Notes: a model not told the origin generated them from the letters alone. DNA of 64,000 nt from Bradyrhizobium stylosanthis (GCF_001641335.1 NZ_LVEM01000001.1:1214580-1278579); one strand, 5' to 3'. Counted from the stretch's first letter, positions 7,196-17,164 are shown. Made by a program: numbers and translations.

Positions 7196-9976
7196 TTGGC
7201 TGACGACGACAACAAGCCCGGCGACCAGCCGGCGCAACCCTCGGACATTCGCCCCGTTTCCATCTTCGAGGAAATGAAGAAGTCCTATCTCGATTACGCC
7301 ATGAGCGTGATCGTGGCGCGTGCGCTGCCTGATGCCCGCGACGGTCTGAAGCCGGTGCATCGCCGCATCCTCTACTCGATGAACGAGCAGGGGCACACGC
7401 CGGACAAGAAGTACGTCAAATCCGCCCGCGTGGTCGGTGACGTCATCGGTAAGTATCACCCGCACGGCGACCAGTCGATCTACGACGCCATGGTCCGCAT
7501 GGCGCAGGACTTCTCGATGCGCGTGCCGCTGATCGACGGCCAGGGCAATTTTGGCTCGGTCGACGGCGATCCCCCGGCCGCCTATCGGTACACCGAAGCG
7601 CGGTTGACGAAGGTGGCGCTCGCTCTGCTGGCCGACATCGACAAGGACACCGTCGACTTCCAGCCGAACTACGACAACAACGAGACCGAACCGTCGGTCT
7701 TGCCGGCCAAGTTCCCGAACCTTCTGGTCAACGGCGCCGGCGGCATCGCCGTCGGCATGGCGACCAACATTCCGCCGCACAATCTCGGCGAGGTGATCGA
7801 CGCCTGCGTCGCGCTGATCGACAACCCTGCGCTCACCATCGACGAACTCATCAACATCGTGCCGGGACCGGATTTCCCGACCGGTGGCGTCATTCTCGGG
7901 CGGCAGGGCATTCGCTCCGCCTATCACCTCGGCCGCGGCTCGATCGTGATGCGCGGCAAGGTCGCGATCGAGACCATCCGCAAGGAGCGCGAGGCGCTCA
8001 TCATCACCGAGATTCCCTACCAGGTGAACAAGGCGACGATGGTCGAGCGCATCGCCGAGCTGGTGAAGGAAAAGAAGATCGAGGGCATCGGCGACCTGCG
8101 CGATGAATCCGATCGCGAAGGCTACCGGGTCGTCATCGAATTGAAACGTGACGCCGTGCCGGATGTGGTGCTGAACCAGCTGTACAGGTTTACGCCGCTG
8201 CAGACGAGTTTTGGCGTCAACATGGTGGCGCTCGACAGCGGCCGTCCGCGGATCATGCATCTGAAGGACCTGCTCGCCATCTTCGTCGACTTCCGTGAGC
8301 GGGTCGTCACGCGGCGCACCAAGTACCTGCTCGCCAAGGCGCGCGATCGCGCGCATATCTTGGTGGGTCTGGCGATCGCGGTTGCCAATATCGACGAGAT
8401 GATCCGCGTCATCCGAACCTCGCCCGACCCGACCACCGCCCGCGATACCCTGATGTCGCGCGACTGGCCGGCCCGGGATGTCGAGGACATGCTGACGCTG
8501 ATCGACGACCCCCGCCACCGCATCAGCCCGGACGGCACGATCCGGCTGTCGATGGAGCAGGCGAGGGCCATTCTCGATCTGCGCCTGCAGCGCCTCACCG
8601 CGCTCGGCCGTGACGAAATCCGCGACGAGCTCGACAAGCTCGCCGGCGAGATCGCCGACTATCTCGACATCCTGCGCTCGCGCGAACGCGTGCTCAACAT
8701 CATCAAGACCGAGCTTGCCGAGGTGAAGGCCGAGTTCGCCACGCCGCGCCGCACCGTGATCATCGAGCAGGAGGGCGAGGTCGAGGACGAGGACCTGATC
8801 CAGCGCGAGGATATGGTCGTGACCGTGTCGCACGCCGGCTATGTCAAGCGCGTGCCGCTGTCGGCCTACCGGGCGCAGCGCCGCGGCGGCAAGGGCCGTG
8901 CCGGCATGCAGACCCGCGACGAGGACTTCGTCTCACGCCTATTCGTGGCCTCCACGCACACGCCGGTGTTGTTCTTCTCGTCGCGCGGCCAGGTCTACAA
9001 GGAGAAGGTCTGGCGGCTGCCGATGGCCGCGCCGAACGCGCGCGGCAAGGCCATGATCAACATCCTGCCGCTGGAGCAGGGCGAGCGCATCACCACCATC
9101 ATGCCGCTGCCCGAGGATGAATCGACCTGGGGCCAGCTCGACGTGATGTTCGCCACCACGGGCGGCAACGTCCGGCGCAACAAGCTGTCCGACTTCGTCG
9201 ACGTCCGCCGCTCCGGCATCATCGCGATGAAGCTCGACGACGGCGAGGCGATCGTCGACGTGCAGATCTGCACCGAGCACGACGACGTGCTGCTGACGAC
9301 GGCCGCCGGCCAGTGCATCCGCTTCCGGGTCAGCGACCCCCGACCCGACAAGGACGGCGAGATCAAGGAGCACGGCGTTCGGGTCTTCGGTGGTCGAACC
9401 TCGATGGGCGTTCGAGGCATCTCGCTTGACGGTGACAAGGTCATCTCGATGTCGATCTTGCGCCATGTCGAGACCACGTCCGACGAGCGCTCGGCCTATC
9501 TGAAGATGCGCCGCGCGGTGGCCGGCGATACCGCGGCCGAGGAGCCTGCGGTCGATACCGAGGCGGAAGAGACCTCTGGCAACTTCCAGCTCACCCAGGA
9601 GCGCTATGCCGAGATGTCGGCGGCCGAGCAAATCGTGCTGACCGTCTCCGTCAACGGCTATGGCAAGCGGACCTCGTCCTACGAGTACCGCACCACCGGC
9701 CGCGGCGGCAAAGGCATCGTCGCCATGAGCGTCAACAACCGCAACGGCAATCTGGTCGCGTCCTTCCCCGTGGAGGATGCCGATCAGATCATGCTGGTCA
9801 CCGACAAGGGCCAGCTCATCCGCTGCCCGGTCGAAGGCATCCGCATCGCCGGCCGCTCGACCCAGGGCGTGATCGTGTTCGACACCGCCGAGGACGAGCA
9901 TGTCGTCTCGGTCGAGCACATCACGGAAGAGGCCGAGAGCGGCAATGGGGCGAACGGAGAGGCAAGCGGGGAGTGA
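7196..9976 (+). CDS. gyrA: DNA gyrase subunit A
   Basis: GyrA (926 residues) is the breakage-reunion subunit of DNA gyrase, which introduces negative supercoils together with GyrB. The start is a TTG at 7196; the next ATG would delete the conserved [20 protein letters not shown] region. The catalytic tyrosine is Y132 in [10 protein letters not shown]. The GyrA-box is QRRGGKG in the C-terminal pinwheel, with a related GRGGKG later. An acidic linker (residues 785-800) and acidic tail ([13 protein letters not shown]) are present. The position matching E. coli Ser83 in the quinolone-determining region is Gln93 ([10 protein letters not shown]), while Asp87 is kept as Asp97. Confidence 0.98.
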   Translation: MADDDNKPGDQPAQPSDIRPVSIFEEMKKSYLDYAMSVIVARALPDARDGLKPVHRRILYSMNEQGHTPDKKYVKSARVVGDVIGKYHPHGDQSIYDAMVRMAQDFSMRVPLIDGQGNFGSVDGDPPAAYRYTEARLTKVALALLADIDKDTVDFQPNYDNNETEPSVLPAKFPNLLVNGAGGIAVGMATNIPPHNLGEVIDACVALIDNPALTIDELINIVPGPDFPTGGVILGRQGIRSAYHLGRGSIVMRGKVAIETIRKEREALIITEIPYQVNKATMVERIAELVKEKKIEGIGDLRDESDREGYRVVIELKRDAVPDVVLNQLYRFTPLQTSFGVNMVALDSGRPRIMHLKDLLAIFVDFRERVVTRRTKYLLAKARDRAHILVGLAIAVANIDEMIRVIRTSPDPTTARDTLMSRDWPARDVEDMLTLIDDPRHRISPDGTIRLSMEQARAILDLRLQRLTALGRDEIRDELDKLAGEIADYLDILRSRERVLNIIKTELAEVKAEFATPRRTVIIEQEGEVEDEDLIQREDMVVTVSHAGYVKRVPLSAYRAQRRGGKGRAGMQTRDEDFVSRLFVASTHTPVLFFSSRGQVYKEKVWRLPMAAPNARGKAMINILPLEQGERITTIMPLPEDESTWGQLDVMFATTGGNVRRNKLSDFVDVRRSGIIAMKLDDGEAIVDVQICTEHDDVLLTTAAGQCIRFRVSDPRPDKDGEIKEHGVRVFGGRTSMGVRGISLDGDKVISMSILRHVETTSDERSAYLKMRRAVAGDTAAEEPAVDTEAEETSGNFQLTQERYAEMSAAEQIVLTVSVNGYGKRTSSYEYRTTGRGGKGIVAMSVNNRNGNLVASFPVEDADQIMLVTDKGQLIRCPVEGIRIAGRSTQGVIVFDTAEDEHVVSVEHITEEAESGNGANGEASGE

Positions 9977-9987
9977 CGTGTAGCCGG

Positions 9988-10056
9988 TAGCCCGGATGAG
10001 CGTAGCGATATCCGGGGCACATCTCCCCGCATGTCGCTCCGCTCATGCGGGCTACG
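9988..10056. repeat. Dispersed palindromic repeat, family A, copy 1
   Basis: The element begins GTAGCCCGGATGAGC, ends GCTCATGCGGGCTAC, and can fold into one long imperfect hairpin. It lies between the convergent gyrA and kup genes. A second copy with the same ends lies at 15855-15931. It looks like a non-autonomous REP/RUP-type intergenic repeat common in Bradyrhizobium. Confidence 0.75.
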
Positions 10057-10064
10057 GGCTCACG

Positions 10065-11981
10065 CTAGATCTCCAGCTCCGTGCCGAACTCCACGACCTG
10101 CTTGGTCGGCACGCCGAAGAACGCGGCGGAGCGTTCGGCGTTGCGCTGGAGGAAGGCGAACAGGCCTTCGCGCCAGACCCACATGCCCGGAACGTCCTCG
10201 CGCGGGATGATGGTCTCGCGGCCGACGTAATAGGTGATGTCGGAGAGGTCGATGCCGGGCAGCTTGCCCTGGCGGCAGGCGAGCGTCAGTCCCTCATAGA
10301 TCGTCGGGTTCTGCATGAAGCCGTAGTGCAGGATCACGCGGGTGATGCCGGATATGATCTCGAGCACCTCGGCGCGGGCTTCGTCGGCGACGTGCGGCAC
10401 CTCCTCGATCAGCACGGTGACGAGGATGATGCGCTCGTGCAGCACACGGTTGTGCTTGACGAACTGGGTCAGCGCGAGCGGCACGCCGCGCGGCGCGGAG
10501 GCCAGGAACACGGCGGTGCCGGGCAGCCTGGCGCTGCACTTGTTGACCGCTGTCTCGATCAAATCCTCTTCCGGCTGGCGTAGCCGGGCGCGTGCCGCTT
10601 CAACCAGCTTCACGCCGGCACGCCAGGTCAGCATCATGAAGGCCACGAGGGCCGCGAGCAGGAGCGGAAACCAGCCGCCCTCGAACAGCTTCACCGAATT
10701 GGCCGAGAAGAAGATCAGGTCGATGACGAAGAAGAAGCCGTTCACGGCGGCCACGAGCCAGGGCGAATAGCCCCACTGGATCGCGACCAGGGCGGCGAGC
10801 AGCGTGGTGATCGCCATCAGCAGCGACACCGCGATGCCGTAGGCGCCGGCGAGCGCGTCCGACGTGCCGAAGGAGAGCACCGCCCCCAGCGTGGCCGCGG
10901 CGAGCAGCCAGTTCACCAGCGGCACGTAGATCTGGCCGATCGCATCGCTGGTGGTGTGGCGGATCTGCATGCGCGGCAGGAAGCCGAGCTGGATCGACTG
11001 CTGGGTCAGCGAGAACACGCCGGAGATGATGGCCTGCGAGGCGATCACGGTCGCCACCGCCGAGAACGCGACCAGCGGATAGTGCAGGGCGTCGGGGCAG
11101 AGCTGGAAGAACGGATTCTCGATCATCGTGGGATCGGTGATCAGGAGCGCGGCCTGGCCGAAATAGTTCAGCACCAGCGCGGGCAGGCAGATCGCGAACC
11201 AGGCGAGCCGGATCGGCATGCGGCCGAAATGGCCCATGTCGGCATACATGGCCTCGCCGCCGGTCACCGCGAGGAAGGCGGCGCCGAGGATGGCGAAGGA
11301 GATGTGGAAGTCCTGGTGGATCAGGAAGTCGAAGGCATAGAACGGGCTGAGCGCGGCCAGCACCGCCGGTGCCTTGACGATGCCGTGGATGCCGAGCGCG
11401 GCCAGCACGACGAACCAGGCCAGCATGACCGGTCCGAAGATGCGGCCGATGAAGCCGGTGCCCTGCTTCTGCATCATGAACAGCCCGATCAGGATGGCGA
11501 CCGTGACGGGCACCACGACCGGCGCGAGCGAGGGCGCGTCCACCTTGAGGCCCTCGATGGCTGACAGCACCGAGATCGCGGGCGTGATCGCGCCGTCGCC
11601 ATAGAGCAGGGCGGCGCCGACGAGGCCGACGACGAGCAGATGCGCGCGCCAGGTGCCGGGCTGGGCGTTGCGGGCGTGCAGCAGGGCCAGCAGGGCGACG
11701 ATGCCGCCTTCGCCGCGATTGTCCGCGCGCAGGATCAGCAGGGCGTATTTCAGCGAGATGATCAGCAGCAGCGCCCAGAGGATCAGCGAGGCAACGCCCA
11801 GGACAGCGTCGTGACTTAGCGTGCCGCCATGCGCCGCCGCTTTGGCGGCCTCCTTCAGGGCGTAGAGAGGGCTGGTGCCGATATCGCCATAGACGACCCC
11901 GAGGGCGCCCATGGTCATGGCAAGCGGCAGTGGATCAGGATGATGTCCGGAGGCGACTGCGGGCGTACTGGACAAAGGCAA
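10065..11981 (-). CDS. kup: Potassium transport system protein Kup
   Basis: Kup is a potassium/proton symporter of the inner membrane. The 638-residue length matches the family. The conserved N-terminal motif GALGVVYGDIGTSPLYALKE lies at about residues 25-44, followed by roughly 12 membrane segments and a C-terminal cytoplasmic domain containing TAVFLASAPRGVP and YVGRETIIPRED. The frame opens with a TTG at 11981 after a G-rich stretch; the first ATG in frame (11918) begins right at the conserved motif, so the exact start is uncertain. It stands alone, convergent to gyrA with a palindromic repeat between the stops. Confidence 0.95.
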   Translation of the reverse strand: MPLSSTPAVASGHHPDPLPLAMTMGALGVVYGDIGTSPLYALKEAAKAAAHGGTLSHDAVLGVASLILWALLLIISLKYALLILRADNRGEGGIVALLALLHARNAQPGTWRAHLLVVGLVGAALLYGDGAITPAISVLSAIEGLKVDAPSLAPVVVPVTVAILIGLFMMQKQGTGFIGRIFGPVMLAWFVVLAALGIHGIVKAPAVLAALSPFYAFDFLIHQDFHISFAILGAAFLAVTGGEAMYADMGHFGRMPIRLAWFAICLPALVLNYFGQAALLITDPTMIENPFFQLCPDALHYPLVAFSAVATVIASQAIISGVFSLTQQSIQLGFLPRMQIRHTTSDAIGQIYVPLVNWLLAAATLGAVLSFGTSDALAGAYGIAVSLLMAITTLLAALVAIQWGYSPWLVAAVNGFFFVIDLIFFSANSVKLFEGGWFPLLLAALVAFMMLTWRAGVKLVEAARARLRQPEEDLIETAVNKCSARLPGTAVFLASAPRGVPLALTQFVKHNRVLHERIILVTVLIEEVPHVADEARAEVLEIISGITRVILHYGFMQNPTIYEGLTLACRQGKLPGIDLSDITYYVGRETIIPREDVPGMWVWREGLFAFLQRNAERSAAFFGVPTKQVVEFGTELEI

Positions 11982-12113
11982 ACCCCCCGATGGGATCGCG
12001 CCCGGCGGGCCATTCCGACGGGCGCGAGCACGACGCAGTCTGCGACGGGACGTCGCAAATAGCCATGGTGTTTATCTTGGGAGGCCTAGCTGACGCGAAA
12101 CTGACAGAGGCGG

Positions 12114-12371
12114 CTACGGCGTGCGGTCGGCCGTCACGAGACGGGCCTGGCGGACGTCGGCCTTGGTGCCGGCGCGGCGCATGCAGGACGCCTCGAAATT
12201 CGGCCAGGCCTGCTGGGAGCAGTCACGGCCGATGCTCCGGATATCGAGCCGGTCGCTCTTGGCCAGCGCCTGCGGCACGCTCGCCTCGACGGTCGGTGCA
12301 AAGCCGGGCAGGAGGGTGAGGGCTGCGGCAACACACGCAGAGAGTACGATCGCCGAAAGCGTCTTGATCAT
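12114..12371 (-). CDS. Small secreted protein of unknown function
   Basis: An 85-residue protein with a clear Sec signal (MIKTLSAIVLSACVAAALTL) and a short mature part holding two cysteines in DCSQQAWPNFEASCMRR. This resembles small exported proteins common in Bradyrhizobium, where Cys-x-Gln-x-x-Trp-Pro and a second Cys are kept and could form a disulfide. I know of no function. It stands alone between kup and coaD. Confidence 0.65.
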   Translation of the reverse strand: MIKTLSAIVLSACVAAALTLLPGFAPTVEASVPQALAKSDRLDIRSIGRDCSQQAWPNFEASCMRRAGTKADVRQARLVTADRTP

Positions 12372-12652
12372 TGACTGTCCCCTGTGATGCGGCCGCCTAC
12401 GCCCAGTGTGCGGCCCGTCTTTCGTTGGCCGGATTAGTAACCATGGCCAGTTTCCGGACGTCTTCGCGGACGCCGGAAATGGTTTCGTTCGCGCTCCGTT
12501 TTGTTTCGTCGCTGCCCCGAGGACGAAACAAAGCCGGGCTGGCCGACATTCCCGGCGGGGTAATTTCCGGGATAGGGCAGGAAAGACGGCAGAAGACCGA
12601 CAAGGAACCTGTCCGGCTTGCCGGGCCGGGCCCGGCGCGGTAGGAGGGGGCC

Positions 12653-13150
12653 ATGCCGCGCATTGCCTTCTATCCGGGTTCCTTCGACCCCATCACCAAC
12701 GGCCATCTGGACGTGGTCCGGCACGCCGTCCCCCTGTGTGACAAGCTTGTGGTCGCGATCGGCGTCCACCCCGGCAAGAAGCCGCTGTTCTCGACCGAGG
12801 AGCGGCTGAAGATGCTTCACGACGTCTGCGGGCCGGTGGCGGCCCAGGCCGGCTGCACGCTCGAAGCCGTGACCTTCGACGATCTGTCGGTGACCGCGGC
12901 GCGCAAGGCTGGCGCGACCATCATGATCCGCGGCCTGCGCGACGGCACCGACCTCGACTACGAGATGCAGCTTGCCGGCATGAACGAGGCCATGGCGCCC
13001 GAGGTGCACACGGTGTTCCTGCCGGCCTCTCCCATGGTCCGCCCGATCACCGCCACTTTGGTGCGCCAGATCGCAGGGATGGGCGGAGATGTCTCGACCT
13101 TCGTGCCGCCGCTCGTTGCCACCCTGCTCAAGGCCAAATTCGCCGGATAA
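12653..13150 (+). CDS. coaD: Phosphopantetheine adenylyltransferase
   Basis: CoaD joins ATP and 4'-phosphopantetheine to give dephospho-CoA, the fourth step of coenzyme A synthesis. The 165-residue length is usual. The nucleotidyltransferase signature is [15 protein letters not shown] (residues 5-19, containing the T/HxGH motif), and the second motif is [17 protein letters not shown]. The ATG at 12653 follows a purine-rich GGAGGGGG site. It is followed within 40 bp by the secreted cyclophilin gene, so the genes up to queA may be cotranscribed. Confidence 0.97.
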   Translation: MPRIAFYPGSFDPITNGHLDVVRHAVPLCDKLVVAIGVHPGKKPLFSTEERLKMLHDVCGPVAAQAGCTLEAVTFDDLSVTAARKAGATIMIRGLRDGTDLDYEMQLAGMNEAMAPEVHTVFLPASPMVRPITATLVRQIAGMGGDVSTFVPPLVATLLKAKFAG

Positions 13151-13187
13151 AGGCGCGCTTTCTCATCTCATCAGCTCCGGAGTTTTC

Positions 13188-13763
13188 ATGATCCGTCGTC
13201 TCGCAATTCTTGCCACGATCTTTGCCGCGCTGTTGGGCGCGGCCCCGGCGCTGGCGCAGCAACTGCCGGCAAACCTGGACAAGGCCAACGCACTGGTCAT
13301 CGACACCACCAAGGGCCGCATCATCATCAAGCTGCGCACCGATCTGGCGCCGCAGCACGCCGAGCGCCTCAAGACGCTCGCGCGCGAGGGCTATTACAAC
13401 AACGTGCCGTTCCATCGCGTCATGGACGGCTTCATGGCGCAGACCGGCGACGGCGAGAAATTCAACGGCACCGGCGGCTCGAAATATCCGAACCTGAAGC
13501 AGGAATTCTCCAAGGTGCATTTCGCGCGCGGCATCGTCGGCATGGCTCGCCGCGGCGACAGCGTCGACACCGCCAACTCGCAGTTCTTCATCATGTTCGC
13601 CGACGGCGGCAGCCTCGACGGCCAGTACACCGTGATCGGCGAGGTCGTGCAGGGCATGGACGTCGTCGACAAGTTGAAGAAGGCCCCGGCGGGCTCGCCG
13701 AGCGGCACCGTCACCGATCCCGACAAGATGGTGAAGGTGCAGGTCGCTTCCGACATCAAATAG
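13188..13763 (+). CDS. Cyclophilin-type peptidyl-prolyl isomerase, exported
   Basis: This 191-residue protein catalyses cis-trans isomerisation of X-Pro bonds. The ATG at 13188 begins a signal peptide (MIRRLAILATIFAALLGAAP, cleavage after ALAQ), so it folds proteins in the periplasm. The cyclophilin core is clear: FHRVMDGFMAQTGDG, ARRGDSVDTANSQFFIMFAD and LDGQYTVIGEVVQGMDVVD. It is the first of a cyclophilin pair, with a cytoplasmic paralogue at 14179 and a small TonB-C-like gene between them. Confidence 0.95.
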   Translation: MIRRLAILATIFAALLGAAPALAQQLPANLDKANALVIDTTKGRIIIKLRTDLAPQHAERLKTLAREGYYNNVPFHRVMDGFMAQTGDGEKFNGTGGSKYPNLKQEFSKVHFARGIVGMARRGDSVDTANSQFFIMFADGGSLDGQYTVIGEVVQGMDVVDKLKKAPAGSPSGTVTDPDKMVKVQVASDIK

Positions 13764-13771
13764 GATTGGCC

Positions 13772-14182
13772 ATGGCGTACCGTGGCGACAAGCTTCTGCT
13801 GGTTGCCGCGGTGCTGCTCTCCGGCGTGTCGGGCGCGGCCGCCCAGGACGGGCAGGTCAACACCATCAAGGACCTGTTCCAGCGTCTGCACAGCTGCTGG
13901 AGGCCACCGCCGCCGGCCAAGGCCCGCCCCCTCGACATCACCGTCGTCGTGAGCTTTAACCGGTCCGGCGACATTCTGGGCCATCCGAGGATTAGCTATG
14001 AATCCGCGGAGGCCTCCGACAATGACCGGCTGCAATACCGGATCGCGGTGATGGAAGCGTTGCAACGCTGCACGCCGATGCCATTTACCGAAACAATGGC
14101 CGGCGCCGCGGCGGGGCGTCCCTTCGCGATCCAGTTCCGTAACCGCAAGACTTCACCTCCAACGCAAGAGAGACGAGCATGA
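13772..14182 (+). CDS. Exported TonB-C-like small protein
   Basis: A protein of 136 residues with a signal peptide (YRGDKLLLVAAVLLSGVSGA, cleavage after AAQ) and one compact domain. The pattern ITVVVSFNRSGDILGHPRIS followed by a helix with a Cys-containing turn (ALQRCTPMPF) and a final strand (GRPFAIQFRN) resembles the TonB C-terminal fold as found in stand-alone 'energy transducer TonB' proteins. No membrane-spanning proline-rich part is present, so a true TonB role is doubtful. Its stop overlaps the start of the next cyclophilin gene (ATGA), showing translational coupling. Confidence 0.75.
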   Translation: MAYRGDKLLLVAAVLLSGVSGAAAQDGQVNTIKDLFQRLHSCWRPPPPAKARPLDITVVVSFNRSGDILGHPRISYESAEASDNDRLQYRIAVMEALQRCTPMPFTETMAGAAAGRPFAIQFRNRKTSPPTQERRA

Positions 14183-14643
14183 GCGCCACCGAAAACACCC
14201 TGATCCTCGAGACCACGCAGGGCCCCGTCACCATCGAGATGCGGCCCGACCTCGCGCCCGGCCATGTCGCGCGCATCAAGGAACTGGTCCGCGAGGGCTT
14301 CTACGACGGCATCGTGTTCCATCGCGTGATCGAGGGCTTCATGGCGCAGACCGGCTGCCCGCACGGCACCGGCACCGGCGGCTCCGGCAAGAAGCTGAAG
14401 GCCGAGTTCAACAAGGAGCCGCATGTGCGCGGCACCACCTCGATGGCCCGCGCCGCCAATCCCGACTCCGGCGACAGCCAGTTCTTCATCTGCTTCGACG
14501 ACGCCCGCTTCCTCGACAACCAGTACACGGTGTGGGGCAAGGTCACCGAGGGCATGGAGAACGTCGACAAGATCAAGCGCGGCGAGCCGGTGCAGAACCC
14601 CGACAAGATCGTCAAGGCGCGCATGGCGGCCGACAAGGAATAA
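14179..14643 (+). CDS. ppiB: Cyclophilin-type peptidyl-prolyl isomerase, cytoplasmic
   Basis: This 154-residue protein lacks a signal peptide and is the cytosolic partner of the exported cyclophilin. It keeps the active-site features FHRVIEGFMAQTG, ARAANPDSGDSQFFICFDD and LDNQYTVWGKVTEGMENVD. It starts four bases inside the end of the preceding gene. The order cyclophilin, TonB-like, cyclophilin, then queA suggests a housekeeping transcription unit. The ppiB symbol is by function, not by proven orthology. Confidence 0.93.
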   Translation: MSATENTLILETTQGPVTIEMRPDLAPGHVARIKELVREGFYDGIVFHRVIEGFMAQTGCPHGTGTGGSGKKLKAEFNKEPHVRGTTSMARAANPDSGDSQFFICFDDARFLDNQYTVWGKVTEGMENVDKIKRGEPVQNPDKIVKARMAADKE

Positions 14644-14646
14644 GTC

Positions 14647-14759
14647 CATCCCCTCATGGTGAGGCGGCGCGCAGCGCCGTCTCGAACCATGAAGGCCAAG
14701 CTGCAGCAGCGGGGCCTTCATCCTTCGAGACGCGCGTTCCGCGCTCCTCAGGATGAGGA
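14647..14759. repeat. Dispersed palindromic repeat, family C, copy 1
   Basis: Between ppiB and queA lies an imperfect palindrome of about 113 bp, running from CCCTCATGGTGAGG to CCTCAGGATGAGG, with internal arms rich in CTCGA and CGCG. A relative with the same outer words lies at 53714-53852. It behaves as a long hairpin and probably does not encode protein. Confidence 0.7.
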
Positions 14760-14784
14760 ATGACTGTGTCGCGCTGAGCCCGAC

Positions 14785-15858
14785 ATGCGCACCGACCTCT
14801 TCGATTTCGACCTGCCCGCCGAGCGCATCGCGTTGCGCCCGGCGCATCCGCGCGACTCCGCCAGGATGCTGGTCGTGGAGAACGGCGCGCTGCGCGACCA
14901 GACCATCGCTGATCTCGCGCAATGGCTGAAGGCGGGCGATCAGCTCGTCGTCAACGACACCAAGGTGATCGCGGCGCAGTTGAAGGGCCGCCGCATCGGC
15001 CGCGAGACCGAGCCGAAGATCGAAGCGACGCTGATCAAGCGGCTCGACGGCTCGCGCTGGCAGGCGCTGGTCAAGCCCGCGAAGAAGCTGGTTGCCGGCG
15101 ACCGCATCCGCTTCGGCAACGAGGGCAAGGTCTGCCTGCTCGGCCATCTCGACGCCGAGGTCGAGGCCAAGGGCAGCGAGGGCGAGGTGACGCTGTCGTT
15201 CTCGTTCCACGGGCCGGCGCTCGACCAGGCCATCGCCGATCTCGGCAGCCCGCCGCTGCCGCCCTACATCGCCTCCAAGCGCACGCCCGACGATCAGGAC
15301 CTCGCGGATTATCAGACCATGTTCGCGGCGAACGAGGGGGCCGTCGCGGCGCCCACCGCCGGCCTGCATTTTACGCCGGCGCTGGAGCAGGCGCTGCACG
15401 CGCGCGGCGTCGGCATCAACCGCATCACGCTGCATGTCGGGGCAGGGACCTTCCTGCCGGTGAAGGTGGACGATACCGAAGGCCACAAGATGCATGCGGA
15501 GTGGGGCACCATCTCGGCCGAGACGGCCGAGACGCTCAACACCGCGCGGAAGAACGGCGGCCGTATCATCGCGGTCGGCACCACGTCATTGCGGCTGCTG
15601 GAAAGCGCGGCGAGCGAAGACGGCACGATCCAGCCGTTCGCGGCCGAGACCGCGATCTTCATCACCCCCGGCTATCGCTTCCGCGCCGTCGATATCCTGA
15701 TGACGAATTTCCACTTGCCGAAGTCGACCCTGTTCATGCTGGTGTCGGCGTTTTCCGGGCTGGAGACGATGCAGGCCGCCTACGCCCACGCGATTGCGAG
15801 CGGGTATCGGTTTTACTCGTATGGCGATGCGTGCTTGTTGTTCAGGGCAGAACCGTAG
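14785..15858 (+). CDS. queA: S-adenosylmethionine:tRNA ribosyltransferase-isomerase
   Basis: QueA transfers and rearranges the ribosyl group of SAM onto preQ1 in tRNA, forming epoxyqueuosine. The 357-residue length fits. Family motifs are [20 protein letters not shown] at the N-terminus, [24 protein letters not shown], and [11 protein letters not shown] and [17 protein letters not shown] near the C-terminus. The ATG follows the family C repeat. The preceding step of the same pathway, tgt, is at 20447 in the same direction but separated by unrelated genes. Confidence 0.97.
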   Translation: MRTDLFDFDLPAERIALRPAHPRDSARMLVVENGALRDQTIADLAQWLKAGDQLVVNDTKVIAAQLKGRRIGRETEPKIEATLIKRLDGSRWQALVKPAKKLVAGDRIRFGNEGKVCLLGHLDAEVEAKGSEGEVTLSFSFHGPALDQAIADLGSPPLPPYIASKRTPDDQDLADYQTMFAANEGAVAAPTAGLHFTPALEQALHARGVGINRITLHVGAGTFLPVKVDDTEGHKMHAEWGTISAETAETLNTARKNGGRIIAVGTTSLRLLESAASEDGTIQPFAAETAIFITPGYRFRAVDILMTNFHLPKSTLFMLVSAFSGLETMQAAYAHAIASGYRFYSYGDACLLFRAEP

Positions 15859-15931
15859 CCCGGATGAGGGAAGAGATATCCGGGATCTTTCTTTGCGAAT
15901 TCCCGCATGTCGCTTCGCTCATGCGGGCTAC
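15855..15931. repeat. Dispersed palindromic repeat, family A, copy 2
   Basis: This copy overlaps the queA stop codon by a few bases. It begins GTAGCCCGGATGAGG and ends CATGCGGGCTAC, matching the element at 9988-10056 at both ends with a variable centre. Confidence 0.75.
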
Positions 15932-15940
15932 GACACTGCC

Positions 15941-16033
15941 GTAGGGTGGGCAAAGCGAAGCGTGCCCACCATCTTTCTTGAATGCACGGCGGAAGTGGTG
16001 GGCACGGCGCTTGCGCGCCTTTGCCCACCCTAC
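15941..16033. repeat. Dispersed palindromic repeat, family B
   Basis: A 93-bp element bounded by GTAGGGTGGGCAAAGCG and its inverse CTTTGCCCACCCTAC, with a second nested pair (GTGCCCACCA and TGGTGGGCAC). It lies just after a family A element in the convergent gap between queA and asd. It could form a strong hairpin in either transcript and may end transcription there. Confidence 0.75.
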
Positions 16034-16043
16034 GCACCTTCCG

Positions 16044-17081
16044 CTACGCCATCACCCGCTGCGGCAGCAGCTCCGCGATCTGCACCGCGTTCAGCGCCGC
16101 GCCCTTGAGCAGCTGATCGGCCGCCACGAACATCGAGATCGAATGCCCGGAGGGATCGCTGAGGTCCTTGCGGATGCGGCCGACCAGGACGTCGTCCTGG
16201 CCCGAGGCGTCGATCGGCATCGGGAAGTAGTTCTTGACGCGGTCGTCGACGATCTTCACGCCCGGCGCCTGCGCCATGATGGCGCGGACCTGGTCCTCAT
16301 TGATCGGCTTCTCGCATTCGAAGGTGATGGCCTCGCAATGCGCGCGCAGCACAGGCACGCGGACGCAGGTCACGCCGATCGCGATGTTCGCGTCCTCGAA
16401 GATCTTGCGGGTTTCCTTGATGACCTTGGTCTCTTCGTCGTTGTAGCCGGTCTCGGGATCGACCGCGGTGTTGTGGTTGAAGAGATTGAAAGCGTAGGGG
16501 TGCGGCATCACCTTGGGCGTATAGACCTGCCCGTTGAGATTGGCGCGGGTGGATTCCACGAGTTCGTCCATCGCGGCGGCGCCGGCGCCGGAAGCTGCCT
16601 GGTAGGTCGAGATGATCACGCGCTTGATGCGGTTCTTCTGGTGGATCGGCCAGAGCGGCACCAGCGCGGTGATCGCGGCGCAGTTCGGGTTGGCGATGAT
16701 GCCCTTGTGATCCCGGATGCGGTTCGCGTTGATCTCGGGGATCACCAGCGGCACGTTCGGATCCATGCGGAAGGCGGAGGAGTTGTCGACGACGACGGCG
16801 CCCGACTTCACCGCGATCGGCGCAAACTTCCTGGAGATGCTGCCGCCGGCGGAGAACAGGGCGATGTCGACGCCCTCGAAGGCGCGCTCGGTCAGTTCCT
16901 CGATGACGACGTTCTGGCCGCGGAACGACACCGTCTTGCCGGCCGAGCGGGCGCTCGCCAGTGCCTTGAGCTTGCCGACGCGAAAGCCGCGCTTGTCCAT
17001 GGTGGCGATGAATTCGGCGCCCACCGCACCGGTGACGCCGACAATCGCGACGACGGGATCGTTACTCACTTTGTCCTCCAT
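16044..17081 (-). CDS. asd: Aspartate-semialdehyde dehydrogenase
   Basis: Asd reduces aspartyl phosphate to aspartate semialdehyde, the branch point to threonine, isoleucine, methionine and lysine/diaminopimelate. The 345-residue protein has the NADP-binding motif GVTGAVGAE (residues 15-23), the catalytic cysteine C134 in ANPNCAAI, and the substrate-binding segment VRVPVLRAHCEAI. The start at 17081 (MEDKVSND) is chosen because the longer frame would run into a transcription terminator. A threonine-codon-rich leader, terminator and promoter lie directly upstream, so expression is probably attenuated when threonyl-tRNA is plentiful. Confidence 0.97.
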   Translation of the reverse strand: MEDKVSNDPVVAIVGVTGAVGAEFIATMDKRGFRVGKLKALASARSAGKTVSFRGQNVVIEELTERAFEGVDIALFSAGGSISRKFAPIAVKSGAVVVDNSSAFRMDPNVPLVIPEINANRIRDHKGIIANPNCAAITALVPLWPIHQKNRIKRVIISTYQAASGAGAAAMDELVESTRANLNGQVYTPKVMPHPYAFNLFNHNTAVDPETGYNDEETKVIKETRKIFEDANIAIGVTCVRVPVLRAHCEAITFECEKPINEDQVRAIMAQAPGVKIVDDRVKNYFPMPIDASGQDDVLVGRIRKDLSDPSGHSISMFVAADQLLKGAALNAVQIAELLPQRVMA

Positions 17082-17102
17082 TGCATTTGAATTCGAGACA
17101 AC

Positions 17103-17135
17103 AAAAAAGCCCCGGACCATCGAGGGCGGGGCTTC
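17103..17135 (-). terminator. Rho-independent terminator in the asd leader (attenuator)
   Basis: On the minus strand, AAGCCCCG pairs with CGGGGCTT around a 12-base centre, followed directly by six T residues. It ends 22 bp before the asd start codon, upstream of its own gene rather than after one. That position is diagnostic of attenuation. The G-rich segment at 17178-17198 of the leader could pair with the CCCCG arm to form an antiterminator. Confidence 0.8.
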
Positions 17136-17164
17136 GGTAGAGCTGATGCGTTTAAGTCGACGAC

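Noticed and set aside
7181..8833. Long minus-strand frame opposite gyrA
   Set aside because: An antisense shadow caused by high GC third positions; its protein is rich in Arg/His/Asp without domain structure. The same applies to 45287-47368 opposite the Mfd-like gene and 54809-56551 opposite ndvB.
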